Source of the DNA: Rubrivivax sp.
Lineage (GTDB): Bacteria > Pseudomonadota > Gammaproteobacteria > Burkholderiales > Burkholderiaceae_C
Assembly (NCBI GenBank): GCA_019635315.1
Contig: JAHBZT010000002.1
Coordinates: forward strand, 558,001-622,000
DNA: 64,000 nucleotides
Direction: 5' to 3'
Shown here: piece by piece, positions 41,079-48,368 of the stretch
Numbering within the stretch: the stretch's first letter is position 1
Layout of the letters: every line of letters begins with the position of its first letter
Program-made: the position numbers and the translations under genes
The notes under the pieces: model-generated
Told to the model about the DNA's origin: nothing
Database searches by the model: none
What the model saw: the letters and a program-made list of their open reading frames with translations, nothing else

Positions 41079-41603
41079 TCAGGGGCAGTTCAGCACGGCG
41101 CCGATCTGCAGGCAGGGGCCCCGCGGCCCTTGCAGGAGCGTGCCCTGCCGCTGCAGGCGCAGGCCCTCGTTCGTCCAGCAGCCGTGCGCATCGCAGACGG
41201 TGATCATGTGCGGCGCTTGCCGCGGCGCCGGGGCTGCCGTTCGGGCGGGCGGCTGCGCCCGGGCGGGCTGCGGGGCCGGCAGCGCGGGCTGCTCGACGGC
41301 CCGTGGTGCCCGCAGTCGCGGCGCCGGCAGCGGCATGTCCTCGGCGCCGCCCAGGCAGGCCTCGGCAGCGGCGCGGCGTGCCGTGTGCAGCGAGGCCGGT
41401 GCGGGCGGTTTCGGGGTGCTGCCTGGGGGCGACGAGGGCCTGGCCGACGCCGCGTCCTCGGCCATCGTCAGCGTTGCGAGTGCAGCCACACAGGCGGGTG
41501 ATGGCAGCGGGTCGGCCCAGGCCGACGTGGCGGCCAGGGCAGCGAGGGCGGCAAGGATGCCCGGGATGCGTCGCATTGGTCTGCGACCCAGCCGGCGCGC
41601 CAT
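41079..41603 (-). CDS. Secreted protein of unknown function with Cys-containing C-terminus
   Basis: I do not recognise this gene. It encodes about 174 residues with a basic N-terminus and a signal-peptide-like stretch (RRIPGILAALAALAATSAWA). A Pro/Ala-rich middle follows, then a compact end (MITVCDAHGCWTNEGLRL...GPCLQIGAVLNC) with four cysteines in two pairs. It is probably periplasmic. A second ATG at 41576 would give 165 residues and a cleaner signal peptide, so the start is uncertain. It is convergent with glgA and ends the chromosomal backbone before the left att site. Confidence 0.65.
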   Translation of the reverse strand: MARRLGRRPMRRIPGILAALAALAATSAWADPLPSPACVAALATLTMAEDAASARPSSPPGSTPKPPAPASLHTARRAAAEACLGGAEDMPLPAPRLRAPRAVEQPALPAPQPARAQPPARTAAPAPRQAPHMITVCDAHGCWTNEGLRLQRQGTLLQGPRGPCLQIGAVLNCP

Positions 41604-41679
41604 GGTTCGAAGTCCGTCGCCGATCCAGCAGTCGCCGTTGATGCGCCGCGGTACCGGAGCCGGGCACAGCCCGGGAGAC

Positions 41680-41694
41680 CTGGCGGACGGGGCG
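41680..41694. repeat. Left attachment core (displaced tRNA-Ser 3' end copy)
   Basis: CTGGCGGACGGGGCG is identical to the tRNA-Ser 3' end at 52199-52213. Flanking bases differ apart from a few just upstream (GGGAGAC versus AGGAGT), so this is a short core repeat as expected for tRNA-targeting tyrosine integrases. Confidence 0.85.
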
Positions 41695-41825
41695 TCCGTT
41701 GGCAGGGGGTCCAGCGCCGTCCAAGGAAATCCGCCTGATCGGCCGATAGACCGCGCCAGTGCTCGATTCTGAGCGCCACCCTTGTCCGATGCAGTGCAAC
41801 CCGTTACAGTCCCGTCCATCGTTTC

Positions 41826-41848
41826 GAACGTGGGTAGGAACATGGGTA
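41826..41848. repeat. Candidate integrase arm-type sites, left end
   Basis: Two direct repeats, GAACGTGGGTA (41826-41836) and GAACATGGGTA (41838-41848), are spaced 12 bp apart. The second overlaps the proposed integrase start codon. A similar pair lies just inside the right end of the element. Repeats at both ends near the cores are the usual arrangement of integrase arm sites, and overlap with the start could give autoregulation. Confidence 0.6.
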
Positions 41849-43077
41849 GGCCAGTTGGGCGGACGATTTTCAAGCTGACCGCGGGGGCGGTTTCGAAGCT
41901 GCGGACGCCGGGCTACTACGGCGACGGCGGCAACCTGTGGTTGCAGGTCTCGCCGGCCGGCACGAAGTCCTGGGTGTTCCGGTTCACGCTGGCGGGCAGG
42001 GCGCGCGAGATGGGCCTGGGGCCGGTGCTTGACGTGAGTCTGGCCGAAGCACGCGACCGCGCGCAGGAATGCCGGCGCCTGGTGCGCGAGGGCGTCGACC
42101 CGATCGAGCAGCGGCGCGAGCGCATGGCGGCGACGAAGACATCGGTGCCGATGTTCGCCACGGCCGCGGAGGCATACATCACGGCGCACGGGCCGAAGTG
42201 GCGCAACGCGAAGCACCGCGAGCAGTGGCGGGCGACGCTGACCACCTACGCCGCGCCCGTCATCGGGCAGATGCCGGTGCACCTTGTCGAAACGTCGCAC
42301 GTGCTGGCGATCCTGCGGCCAATCTGGACCGCGAAGACCGAGACAGCGCGCCGGCTGCGCCAGCGTATCGAGGCGGTGCTGGACTGGGCGACCGTCGCGG
42401 GCTACCGCACGGGCAGCAACCCGGCGCGGTGGAAGGGGCACCTTGACGTGCTGCTGCCGGACCCGGGCAAGGTGGCCACGGTCGAGCACCATGCGGCGCT
42501 GCCCTACACCAAGATGCACGAGTTCATGCTGGCACTGCGCCAGCAGCCGGGCACCGCTGCGCGTGCCGTCGAGCTGATCGCCCTGACGGCGTGCCGCACG
42601 AGCGAGGCATTCAACGCGAAGGCGGGCGAGTTCGATCTGGACGCCGCGATCTGGACGATCCCCGGCGAGAGGATGAAGGCAGGGCGGGAACACCGTGTCG
42701 CGCTGTCCCGCCAGGCCGTGCGGCTGCTGCGCACGCTGGCGCACGACGACGCGGGGCACGTCTTCCCAGGTGCGAAGGAGCGCAAGCCGCTGTCCAACAT
42801 GGCCGGGCTGCAGCTGCTGAAGCGCATGGGCCTGGGTGACTACACCGTGCACGGTCTGCGCGCGACGTTCAAGACCTGGGCCACCGAGCAGACCAGCTAC
42901 CCGCGCGACACGGTAGAGGGCGCGCTGGCGCACACCGTCCGGGACAAGGTGGAAGCAGCCTACCTGCGCGGCGATGCGCTGGAGAAGCGCCGCCGGTTGA
43001 TGCAGGCATGGGCCGACTACTGCGACCGGCCGGCGCAGGGCGGGGCAGTGGTGGGCATGAAGGCGCGCGCCGCGTGA
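41842..43077 (+). CDS. int: Tyrosine-type integrase (DUF4102 N-terminus)
   Basis: This 411-residue phage integrase has an N-terminal DUF4102-type arm-binding domain (KLTAGAVSKLRTPGYYGDGGNLWLQV in the family pattern, from residue about 9) and a core-binding SAM-like domain. The catalytic domain has Arg in TACRTSEAF, HGLRATFKTW (His-x-x-Arg) and the nucleophile Tyr in VEAAYLRGD. It would insert and excise the element at tRNA-Ser. The ATG at 41842 is preferred because homologues begin just before KLTA; an in-frame TTG at 41782 and a GTG at 41830 are alternatives. Confidence 0.93.
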   Translation: MGRPVGRTIFKLTAGAVSKLRTPGYYGDGGNLWLQVSPAGTKSWVFRFTLAGRAREMGLGPVLDVSLAEARDRAQECRRLVREGVDPIEQRRERMAATKTSVPMFATAAEAYITAHGPKWRNAKHREQWRATLTTYAAPVIGQMPVHLVETSHVLAILRPIWTAKTETARRLRQRIEAVLDWATVAGYRTGSNPARWKGHLDVLLPDPGKVATVEHHAALPYTKMHEFMLALRQQPGTAARAVELIALTACRTSEAFNAKAGEFDLDAAIWTIPGERMKAGREHRVALSRQAVRLLRTLAHDDAGHVFPGAKERKPLSNMAGLQLLKRMGLGDYTVHGLRATFKTWATEQTSYPRDTVEGALAHTVRDKVEAAYLRGDALEKRRRLMQAWADYCDRPAQGGAVVGMKARAA

Positions 43078-43559
43078 GCAAGAAGCCGGCCGCGTCGGAG
43101 CTGCTCGCAGGCTTGTTCGCGGAGCCCCCGACGGGCCGCGGGCGGCCGGCCCTTGATTCACTGCCGTTCGGCGACGCACGGCACCGGAAGGGCGGGCCAA
43201 GAGTAGCGCGGCTGGTGTTCGAGGCCGAGCTGCGCATGGGCACGCGCCACGGCGCGCTGACGGCCGCCGTCCGCGAAGTAGCCCAGCGCCTGGGCATGCC
43301 GATCGATACGGTCAAGCGGTACGCGACCCGTTACCGCAGCGCGCGAAGAATGACGCGCCTGCGCGCCGAGCTGACCGCCACCATCGAAGAGGCCGACCGC
43401 CGCATGCTGGGCATGCCCGATGACGTGCGCTGCACGCTGGAGAGCGCACTCACTACCGGCGGCCTGCTGCGCCTGCTGCGCGAGAACGAGATCGACGGCA
43501 CCTGTCCTCAGTGGCTTGTCGACACCGTGCGCCGTGGCGATTTTTTGTCCCCAAAGTAG
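43074..43559 (+). CDS. Unknown element protein with helix-turn-helix-like segment
   Basis: I do not recognise the family. The 161-residue product has a basic N-terminus and a segment VREVAQRLGMPIDTVKRYAT (about residues 62-81) that resembles a helix-turn-helix. A helical C-terminal half follows. The GTG start overlaps the integrase stop by 4 nt (GTGA), so it should be co-translated with the integrase. It might be a small DNA-binding partner such as a directionality factor, but that is only a guess from position. Confidence 0.6.
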   Translation: MSKKPAASELLAGLFAEPPTGRGRPALDSLPFGDARHRKGGPRVARLVFEAELRMGTRHGALTAAVREVAQRLGMPIDTVKRYATRYRSARRMTRLRAELTATIEEADRRMLGMPDDVRCTLESALTTGGLLRLLRENEIDGTCPQWLVDTVRRGDFLSPK

Positions 43560-43604
43560 CCCGATTCGCGCCTGACGATTCGCCCATCCGATCCCGCCTA
43601 GAGC

Positions 43605-43618
43605 CGCCCATCTGGGCG
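43605..43618. promoter_or_regulatory. Palindrome upstream of the alpA-like gene
   Basis: CGCCCA-TC-TGGGCG is a dyad with 6-bp arms in the 82-bp gap before the AlpA-like gene, 24 bp upstream of its ATG. A direct repeat of CGATTCGC lies nearby (43562-43569 and 43577-43583 region). It could be an operator for the element's early operon. Confidence 0.4.
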
Positions 43619-43641
43619 CAGCGCGGATCAGAGGCGAAGCG

Positions 43642-43842
43642 ATGACCGATACCCTGATGCGCGTGCCTGCGGTCAAGCAGGCCACCGGCTACAGCCGCAG
43701 CAGCATCTATGCGCTGATGAAGCAGGGCAAGTTCCCGGCGCCCGTGAAGTTGTCCGGGGGTGGCGCGGTGGCCTGGCGCTCGTCCGACATTGCGGCATGG
43801 ATCGCGGCGCAGGGCGCGCCGGCCAAGCGAGGCGCGGCGTGA
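43642..43842 (+). CDS. AlpA-family transcriptional regulator/excisionase-like protein
   Basis: This 66-residue protein matches the AlpA/MerR-like pattern: MRVPAVKQATGYSRSSIYAL, then MKQGKFPAPVKL and WRSSDIAAWI. These small winged-helix proteins activate integrase genes or act as excisionases in P4-like elements and prophages. Its stop overlaps the next start by one base (TGATG), so it begins a coupled string of genes. Confidence 0.9.
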   Translation: MTDTLMRVPAVKQATGYSRSSIYALMKQGKFPAPVKLSGGGAVAWRSSDIAAWIAAQGAPAKRGAA

Positions 43843-44414
43843 TGACCGCCACCACCCCGCACGCCGCCGCGGTCGAGGTGCCACAAGAGGCCCGGCGCCT
43901 GCTGAGCCTGGGCATCGAGCAACTGCCCGCAGAGATCAATCGCCTCGTGCGCGATGCCGAACATCACGCGGGACAAGCGTTCGGCGCCGCGGTCGTCGTC
44001 GGCGCGCTTCTGCGGAAGGCGAAAGCCGAAGTGCCGCACGGGCAGTGGGAAGACTGGATCACCAGCAACACGACGTTGGCGGTTCGCACCGCGCAGGCCT
44101 ACATGCTGTTGTCCAAGAGGACATCGGAGCTGCCTGCCGAAGAAGCGCAACGCGTAGCGCTTTTGCCGCTGCGCGAGGCGATGAAGGCGATCAGCACGCC
44201 GGCAGAGGCGCCGCCGAGGCCGCCGACATACAAGCCGGGACGGCACGACCTGAACCATGCTCGGCCGACCTTCGAAGCGGCAGTCCGATCGCTCGGCAGC
44301 GTCGCGCGTGACGTGGGGCTTCGGAAGCTGTCGGCCGACCGCATCAAGACGCTGCGCGAGAAGCTGCAGGCTGTGCTGACCGAGCTCGACCGCATGGAAG
44401 GAGGCGCGCAATGA
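43842..44414 (+). CDS. DUF3102-like phage protein
   Basis: This 190-residue protein contains VVVGALLRKAKAEVPHGQWE and WITSNTTLAVRTAQAYMLL. These resemble the DUF3102 family found near phage and plasmid replication genes (pattern of GxW, then a helix with RTAQxYM). A basic linker and a helical C-terminus follow. The function is unknown; the RTAQxYM helix may bind DNA. It overlaps both neighbours by a few bases, so it is part of the coupled operon. Confidence 0.65.
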   Translation: MTATTPHAAAVEVPQEARRLLSLGIEQLPAEINRLVRDAEHHAGQAFGAAVVVGALLRKAKAEVPHGQWEDWITSNTTLAVRTAQAYMLLSKRTSELPAEEAQRVALLPLREAMKAISTPAEAPPRPPTYKPGRHDLNHARPTFEAAVRSLGSVARDVGLRKLSADRIKTLREKLQAVLTELDRMEGGAQ

Positions 44415-44635
44415 CGGCGCCTTCTAACCCGCCCGCCGCCGCGGTCGCCGATGCCGTGCGCTCGGCCCTGGATGGCTGCCTCGCGGCGCAGCGCCTGGTG
44501 CACGAGCTGCGCGGCGGCGCGGCGCTGCCTGACGCGCTGCACGACACGCTGCAGGCGCAGATGCTGCTGGGCGATCCGGTGCGCGTCCGGGCCTGGTGCC
44601 GCGAGCTGCAGAAGCAGTTGGAGCGCGCGGCGTGA
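44411..44635 (+). CDS. Small helical element protein, unknown
   Basis: This 74-residue Ala/Leu-rich protein overlaps the preceding gene (ATGA at 44411) and the following ATPase gene (GTGA at 44632). It has no motif I can name. Translational coupling on both sides supports it as a real gene. The position directly before the ATPase suggests an accessory role in replication, which is inference. Confidence 0.6.
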   Translation: MTAPSNPPAAAVADAVRSALDGCLAAQRLVHELRGGAALPDALHDTLQAQMLLGDPVRVRAWCRELQKQLERAA

Positions 44636-45708
44636 CGACCGCCGACGCCACCACAGCGCCAGACATCAAGGTCGTCGGCGCGCGCACCTTCCTGCAGCGA
44701 TTCAAGCCGCTGGAAACCATCGTCGACGGCCTGCCGACCCCGCGCGGTGGCGTCGTCAGTGTCACCGGGCCGACCGGCGCAGGGAAGACCACCGTGATGG
44801 CGGGCCTTGCCGTCGCGCTGAAGCTGGGGCGGCTGTTCGCCGGTCGTGAGGTCACGCAGGGCAGCGTGCTCTGGCTGGCCGGCGAGAACCCCGACGACTT
44901 CGCGATGCACCTGCTGGCCACCGTGCAGCACCTCGGCCTGACGCCAGGCGACCTATCGAGCCCGGTCGACCCGATCAACCTGTGGGTCGTGCCCGGCACC
45001 TTCAGCGTGCTCGACAAGCTGGACTACCTCGACGACGTGGTGGCCGGTCAGATGGACAACGTGGTGGCCGTCTTCGTGGACACGAGCGCGGCATTCTTCA
45101 CCGGGCCGGACGAGAACGACAACGTGGCCATGCGCCGGCATGCGTCGATCCTGCGCGAGCTGGCAACGCTGCCAGGCCGCCCTACGGTCTTCGTGCTCTG
45201 CCACCCGGTCAAGAGCGCCAACGGCGACAACCTGATACCGCGTGGCGGCGGCGCCTTCCTGGCCGAGGTCGACGCGAACCTGACGCTGCACAAGGATGCC
45301 GCCGGCATCGTCACCCTGCACTGGGCCGGCAAGATCCGCGGCACGACGTTCGATCCGATCCGGTTCGAGCTGGTGCCCGTCGAGCTGCAGGGGCACGTCG
45401 ACTGCCGCGGCAAGCCTATCCACAGCACGGCCGCCGTGCACATCCCGGCCGAGCGTGCCGAGGCGCTGGAGAACAAGGCGCTGGACGATGAGAACCGCCT
45501 GCTGATCGCGATGACGCGCAAGCCAGGGGCCAGCGTGGCCGACCTGGCGATGGCAGCCGGCATGACCGTCGGCGGCGGCACGCCGAACAAGTCCAAGGTG
45601 CACCGGCTGCTGCAGTTGCTGCAGGCGCAGGGGCTCACCAAGAAGAACCGCGCGGGGTTCTGGAGCCTGACCGGCAAGGGCCGCGAGGCCGCGAACGAGC
45701 TGCCATGA
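44632..45708 (+). CDS. RepA-like hexameric AAA ATPase with C-terminal winged helix
   Basis: This 358-residue protein has a Walker A GPTGAGKT (residues 46-53), a Walker B-like VVAVFVDTSAAF and the motif VFVLCHPVKSANGDNL with a polar sensor. This is the RecA/RepA helicase-like (AAA_25) pattern seen in plasmid RSF1010 RepA and phage replication ATPases. The C-terminus (about residues 290-358) reads like a winged helix, ending KKNRAGFWSLTGKGREAANE. The GTG start overlaps the previous stop. The 12 copies of GGAACG that follow directly downstream would suit a replication origin for it. Confidence 0.82.
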   Translation: MTTADATTAPDIKVVGARTFLQRFKPLETIVDGLPTPRGGVVSVTGPTGAGKTTVMAGLAVALKLGRLFAGREVTQGSVLWLAGENPDDFAMHLLATVQHLGLTPGDLSSPVDPINLWVVPGTFSVLDKLDYLDDVVAGQMDNVVAVFVDTSAAFFTGPDENDNVAMRRHASILRELATLPGRPTVFVLCHPVKSANGDNLIPRGGGAFLAEVDANLTLHKDAAGIVTLHWAGKIRGTTFDPIRFELVPVELQGHVDCRGKPIHSTAAVHIPAERAEALENKALDDENRLLIAMTRKPGASVADLAMAAGMTVGGGTPNKSKVHRLLQLLQAQGLTKKNRAGFWSLTGKGREAANELP

Positions 45709-45935
45709 ATGAGCCCGAAAACCGCGGAACGATCGGCGGAACGATTCTGCAGTCGTTCCGGTGGAACGATCGGCGGAACGCGGAACGGCGATTCGCGAGC
45801 ACTGGCGCGGCTTCCCGGCGGAACGGCAGGCGGAACGAAACCCCATATCGTTCCGCAAATCGTTCCACCACCTTTTCTAAGGTGGAACGATGGAACGGTG
45901 GGGCGGGTTTTCTGGTCGGCAGGGGTGCCCCATGA
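45705..45935 (+). CDS. Small Arg/Asn-rich ORF spanning the iteron array
   Basis: The 76-residue frame is coupled at both ends: its ATG overlaps the ATPase stop (ATGA, 45705-45708) and its stop overlaps the next gene's ATG (ATGA, 45932-45935). Its odd composition (NDRRNAERR, RRNGRRNE and similar) is dictated by the GGAACG repeats within it. Either it is a real small protein whose coding sequence doubles as an origin, or the open frame is a by-product of the repeats. The coupling favours translation. Confidence 0.45.
   Translation: MNEPENRGTIGGTILQSFRWNDRRNAERRFASTGAASRRNGRRNETPYRSANRSTTFSKVERWNGGAGFLVGRGAP
45726..45898. repeat. Iteron-like array of GGAACG repeats (candidate replication origin)
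   Basis: Twelve copies of GGAACG(A/G/C) lie in 173 bp: plus-strand copies at 45726, 45738, 45763, 45775, 45782, 45820, 45832, 45884 and 45892, and inverted copies at 45753-45759, 45848-45854 and 45860-45866. Four pairs have exactly 12-bp spacing (45726/45738, 45763/45775, 45820/45832 and the inverted pair 45848/45860). A locally AT-richer stretch (CCTTTTCTAA, 45871-45880) follows the inverted pair. The array lies directly after the RepA-like ATPase gene. This is the form of an iteron origin or a multi-site operator. Confidence 0.7.
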
Positions 45936-46168
45936 CTGCCACCGCCGCCGCCCTGAGCCGGTCCTGGCGGGTCGGCTCGCGCACCTGCACGTTGACCGTG
46001 CCGCGGCCGCAGCCCGGCGCCGTGCTGGCCGCCGCGATTGAGTGGCAGCCCGACGTGCCTCGCCGGCTGAGCGAGGCTGAGCTGCGGCAGTACCGCGCCG
46101 GCCGCGACGACGCGCTGCGGGCGCTGGCGCAGTATGTGGGCGGCGCCGTGGCGCTGGTGGAACTGTGA
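45932..46168 (+). CDS. Small conserved-looking element protein, unknown
   Basis: This 78-residue protein contains CTLTVPRPQPGAVLAAAIEW and RLSEAELRQYRAGRDDALRAL. The second part reads like the small proteins found with such mini-prophage clusters in Burkholderiales, though I cannot name a family. The ATG at 45932 overlaps the previous stop by 4 nt and has GCAGGGG upstream; an in-frame ATG at 45890 lies inside the repeats and is less likely. No function can be given. Confidence 0.6.
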   Translation: MTATAAALSRSWRVGSRTCTLTVPRPQPGAVLAAAIEWQPDVPRRLSEAELRQYRAGRDDALRALAQYVGGAVALVEL

Positions 46169-46201
46169 CCCGCTGCCTGCCAGGGGCCGAGGGCCGCTGA
46201 C

Positions 46202-46618
46202 ATGCGCGACGCGTTCGGCCGCCTGGTCTGCTGCCCGTCGCGGCTGGACCGCGCCGCGCGGGTTGCCGAGCTGCGCCGCCTGGGCGGCCGGCTGCAGGCC
46301 GACGCGGACCCTGCCGTCCGGTGGCTCGGCCAGGCGCTGGCCGCCTGGATGCGCGACGGTGGCCGGCTAGAGCACCGACTAGGCGTCGTGCCACCCCGCG
46401 GCAGCCGCGCCACGCCGCAGCGCCAGGCGCGCCAGGCCGAGCGCGATGCACTGTTGCTGCGCCTGGCCGTCGTCGCCGGCACCGATGCCCAGGCACTGCG
46501 GATGCTGCGCGGCGAGGCACCGGCGCATGGTGAGGCTGTCGCCCTTGTCGCGCGGCTGCGCGAGCTGCAGGCGCCGAGGTCACGAGACGCCATCGGGCGC
46601 GCACGTCATCGGCGATGA
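46202..46618 (+). CDS. Unknown helical element protein
   Basis: This 138-residue protein is Arg/Ala/Leu-rich and helical. It starts MRDAFGRLVCCPSRLDRAAR, has a middle GSRATPQRQARQAERDALL and ends in basic residues. I recognise it only as a type of protein that recurs beside capsid genes in small prophage-like clusters, without a known role. It lies 33 nt after the previous gene and 46 nt before the capsid gene. Confidence 0.6.
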   Translation: MRDAFGRLVCCPSRLDRAARVAELRRLGGRLQADADPAVRWLGQALAAWMRDGGRLEHRLGVVPPRGSRATPQRQARQAERDALLLRLAVVAGTDAQALRMLRGEAPAHGEAVALVARLRELQAPRSRDAIGRARHRR

Positions 46619-46664
46619 CATGCGGAAATCTAAGCTGCCGCCATCGTTGAAAGGACACACCCCG

Positions 46665-47735
46665 ATGGACGGACTGAATCTCGCGCGCATCCTCAAGGCC
46701 AGGGCCATCGCCCAGGGCGACCCGGAAGCCGCGGAGGGCTATGCCCTGGGCCGCCGCGACTGGCACCCGGACGACCGCAAGATGGTCGCGGCCGTGGTGA
46801 AAAGTGGCGTGCCGGGGCACGAGGCGAGCACCTTCGTCGACACCGCCGCCAGCGAGCTGTGGCTGGCCGTGCGCCAGGCGTCCGTCGTCGGCCGGCTGCC
46901 GCTGCGCCGCGTCACCCCGCTGACGCCGCAGCTGATCGCGGCTGCCGGCACGCGGGCTCACTTCGTGCGCGCTGGCGGCGCCATCCGGCTTTCGGCCGGC
47001 CAGTACGCGCGCGACGCGGGCCTGCGGCTGAAGAAGCTCGGCGCGATCGCGGTCGCCAGCACGGAGGCCATCCGGGACGCGACGGGCGCCGGGGACGAAG
47101 CGCTGCGACAAGACCTTGTGGCCGCGCTCGCCGAAGAGCTCGACCGCGTGTTCATGGACTACACGCAGGCCGCCGACGCCGACTCGCCGGGCGGCATCGG
47201 CAACGGCGTGACGCCGATCGCGTTCACCGGCTCGACCGTGCTGGATCTGGACGAAGCGCTGCGCGAGGCACTGCACGCCGCCGCGCTGGCGTCGAACCTG
47301 CAGCGCGCCGTCTGGTTGATGCCGACGCACCTGGCCGCGAGCCTGGCCCTGGCGCGCGCCGTTGACGGCAGTCCTGCCTATCCCGGGCTCGGCGCGCTCG
47401 GCGGCACGCTGGCGGGCCTGCCGGTGCTGACCAGCGGCAGCGCCGACTCCCTGTCGTCGGATGGCGAGTGCGTCACGCTGCTGGACCCGACCGCAGTGGC
47501 GTACGCCGACGAAGCGCCGGAAGTGAATGTCACGACCGATGCGCTGATCGAGCAGGACGACTCGCCCACCGGCAACAGCATCACGCCGACGGCGGCGACG
47601 CAGACCCTCGTGAGCTTGTTCCAAGCCGATGCGGTCGGCTTCCGGGCCACGATGCGGGTCAACTGGCAGCTGCGCCGGCCTGGCGCGGTGCAGGTCATCA
47701 CTGGCGTGCCGTCCGACCTGGGCGCGAGCAGCTGA
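46665..47735 (+). CDS. HK97-fold major capsid protein
   Basis: This 356-residue protein has the HK97-family capsid layout: an N-terminal arm, GGAIRLSAGQYARDAGLRLKK leading to the E-loop/P-domain region, VASTEAIRDATGAGDEALRQ (the spine helix), and TDALIEQDDSP with FQADAVGFRATMRVNWQLRR at the C-terminus. There is no long scaffolding (delta) domain and no separate protease nearby. The ATG at 46665 is preferred for GAAAGGA upstream; an in-frame ATG at 46620 would add 15 residues. It shows that the element can encode its own shell protein. Confidence 0.85.
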   Translation: MDGLNLARILKARAIAQGDPEAAEGYALGRRDWHPDDRKMVAAVVKSGVPGHEASTFVDTAASELWLAVRQASVVGRLPLRRVTPLTPQLIAAAGTRAHFVRAGGAIRLSAGQYARDAGLRLKKLGAIAVASTEAIRDATGAGDEALRQDLVAALAEELDRVFMDYTQAADADSPGGIGNGVTPIAFTGSTVLDLDEALREALHAAALASNLQRAVWLMPTHLAASLALARAVDGSPAYPGLGALGGTLAGLPVLTSGSADSLSSDGECVTLLDPTAVAYADEAPEVNVTTDALIEQDDSPTGNSITPTAATQTLVSLFQADAVGFRATMRVNWQLRRPGAVQVITGVPSDLGASS

Positions 47736-47737
47736 CC

Positions 47738-47995
47738 ATGCGGCCTACGCGATTCATCGGCCTGATGTTCGACGCCATCGAGAAGTGGCTTTCGCCGACC
47801 GTGCGTGGCTTGGAGGCGCGCATCGAGGCGCTGGAGGCCGACCGCCTGCGCTACTGCGGCCCTATCGAATCGGGCCGGGCCTACGTGCGCGGCGAGGTCG
47901 TCACGCACCGCGGTTCCATGTGGCACTGCGAGCGCGCAACCACGTCGGCACCCCCGGGAGACGACTGGGTTCTTTGCGTGAAGGGCGGCCATTGA
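47738..47995 (+). CDS. Small phage protein with carbohydrate-binding-like module
   Basis: This 85-residue protein has a helical N-terminus (LMFDAIEKWLSPTVRGLEAR) and a C-terminal segment with VRGEVVTHRGSMWHCERATT and DDWVLCVKGG. The second part resembles the ChtBD3-like repeats (G-x-V-V-x-x-x-G-x-x-W) common on phage head or tail proteins. It starts 3 nt after the capsid stop. It could be a capsid decoration protein; that is inference from position and the module. Confidence 0.7.
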   Translation: MRPTRFIGLMFDAIEKWLSPTVRGLEARIEALEADRLRYCGPIESGRAYVRGEVVTHRGSMWHCERATTSAPPGDDWVLCVKGGH

Positions 47996-48264
47996 GCACC
48001 GAACCAGACCCGCACCAGTTCCGCGAACTGGTGACGCACGCGATGACCGATGCCCAAGTGCGTGCGCGTCTGTCGCAGCACCTGAGCCCAGCCAACGCCG
48101 AGGCCGTGAACCAGCTGGCCGGCGAGCTGGCCGCTGAAGGCTTCGCGCCGACGACGGCGATGCACTTGGCCAGCGCAGCGGTTGCGCGCGCAATGCAGAG
48201 GTACCTAGACGCAGTGGTGCCCGAGCTGCTAGCTGACGTGGCACGCACTGCGCCGCGGCACTGA
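47992..48264 (+). CDS. Small helical element protein, unknown
   Basis: This frame encodes up to 90 residues. A TTG start at 47992 overlaps the previous stop (TTGA); an ATG at 48043 would give 73 residues starting MTDAQVRARLSQHLSPANAE. The product is helical and acidic, with no motif I can name. Coding is supported by the tight junction and the normal codon use, but the start is uncertain. Confidence 0.5.
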   Translation: MSTEPDPHQFRELVTHAMTDAQVRARLSQHLSPANAEAVNQLAGELAAEGFAPTTAMHLASAAVARAMQRYLDAVVPELLADVARTAPRH

Positions 48265-48368
48265 CACCCGGGGGGGGCATGTGCAAGATGCCTTCGAAGG
48301 CGAACGTGACACCGCACCCCCTCCCATTCATAGGGTGCAGCGTCCGCGCAGCATAGACAAATTTGGTC

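Noticed and set aside
41782..41841. Upstream TTG start for the integrase
   Set aside because: The added 20 residues are not typical of the family, and the ATG at 41842 lies just before the conserved N-terminal domain. It cannot be excluded without data.
48310..48345. GCACCC / GGGTGC inverted repeat before the small terminase
   Set aside because: Six-bp arms with a long loop are too weak in such GC-rich DNA to call an operator or terminator.
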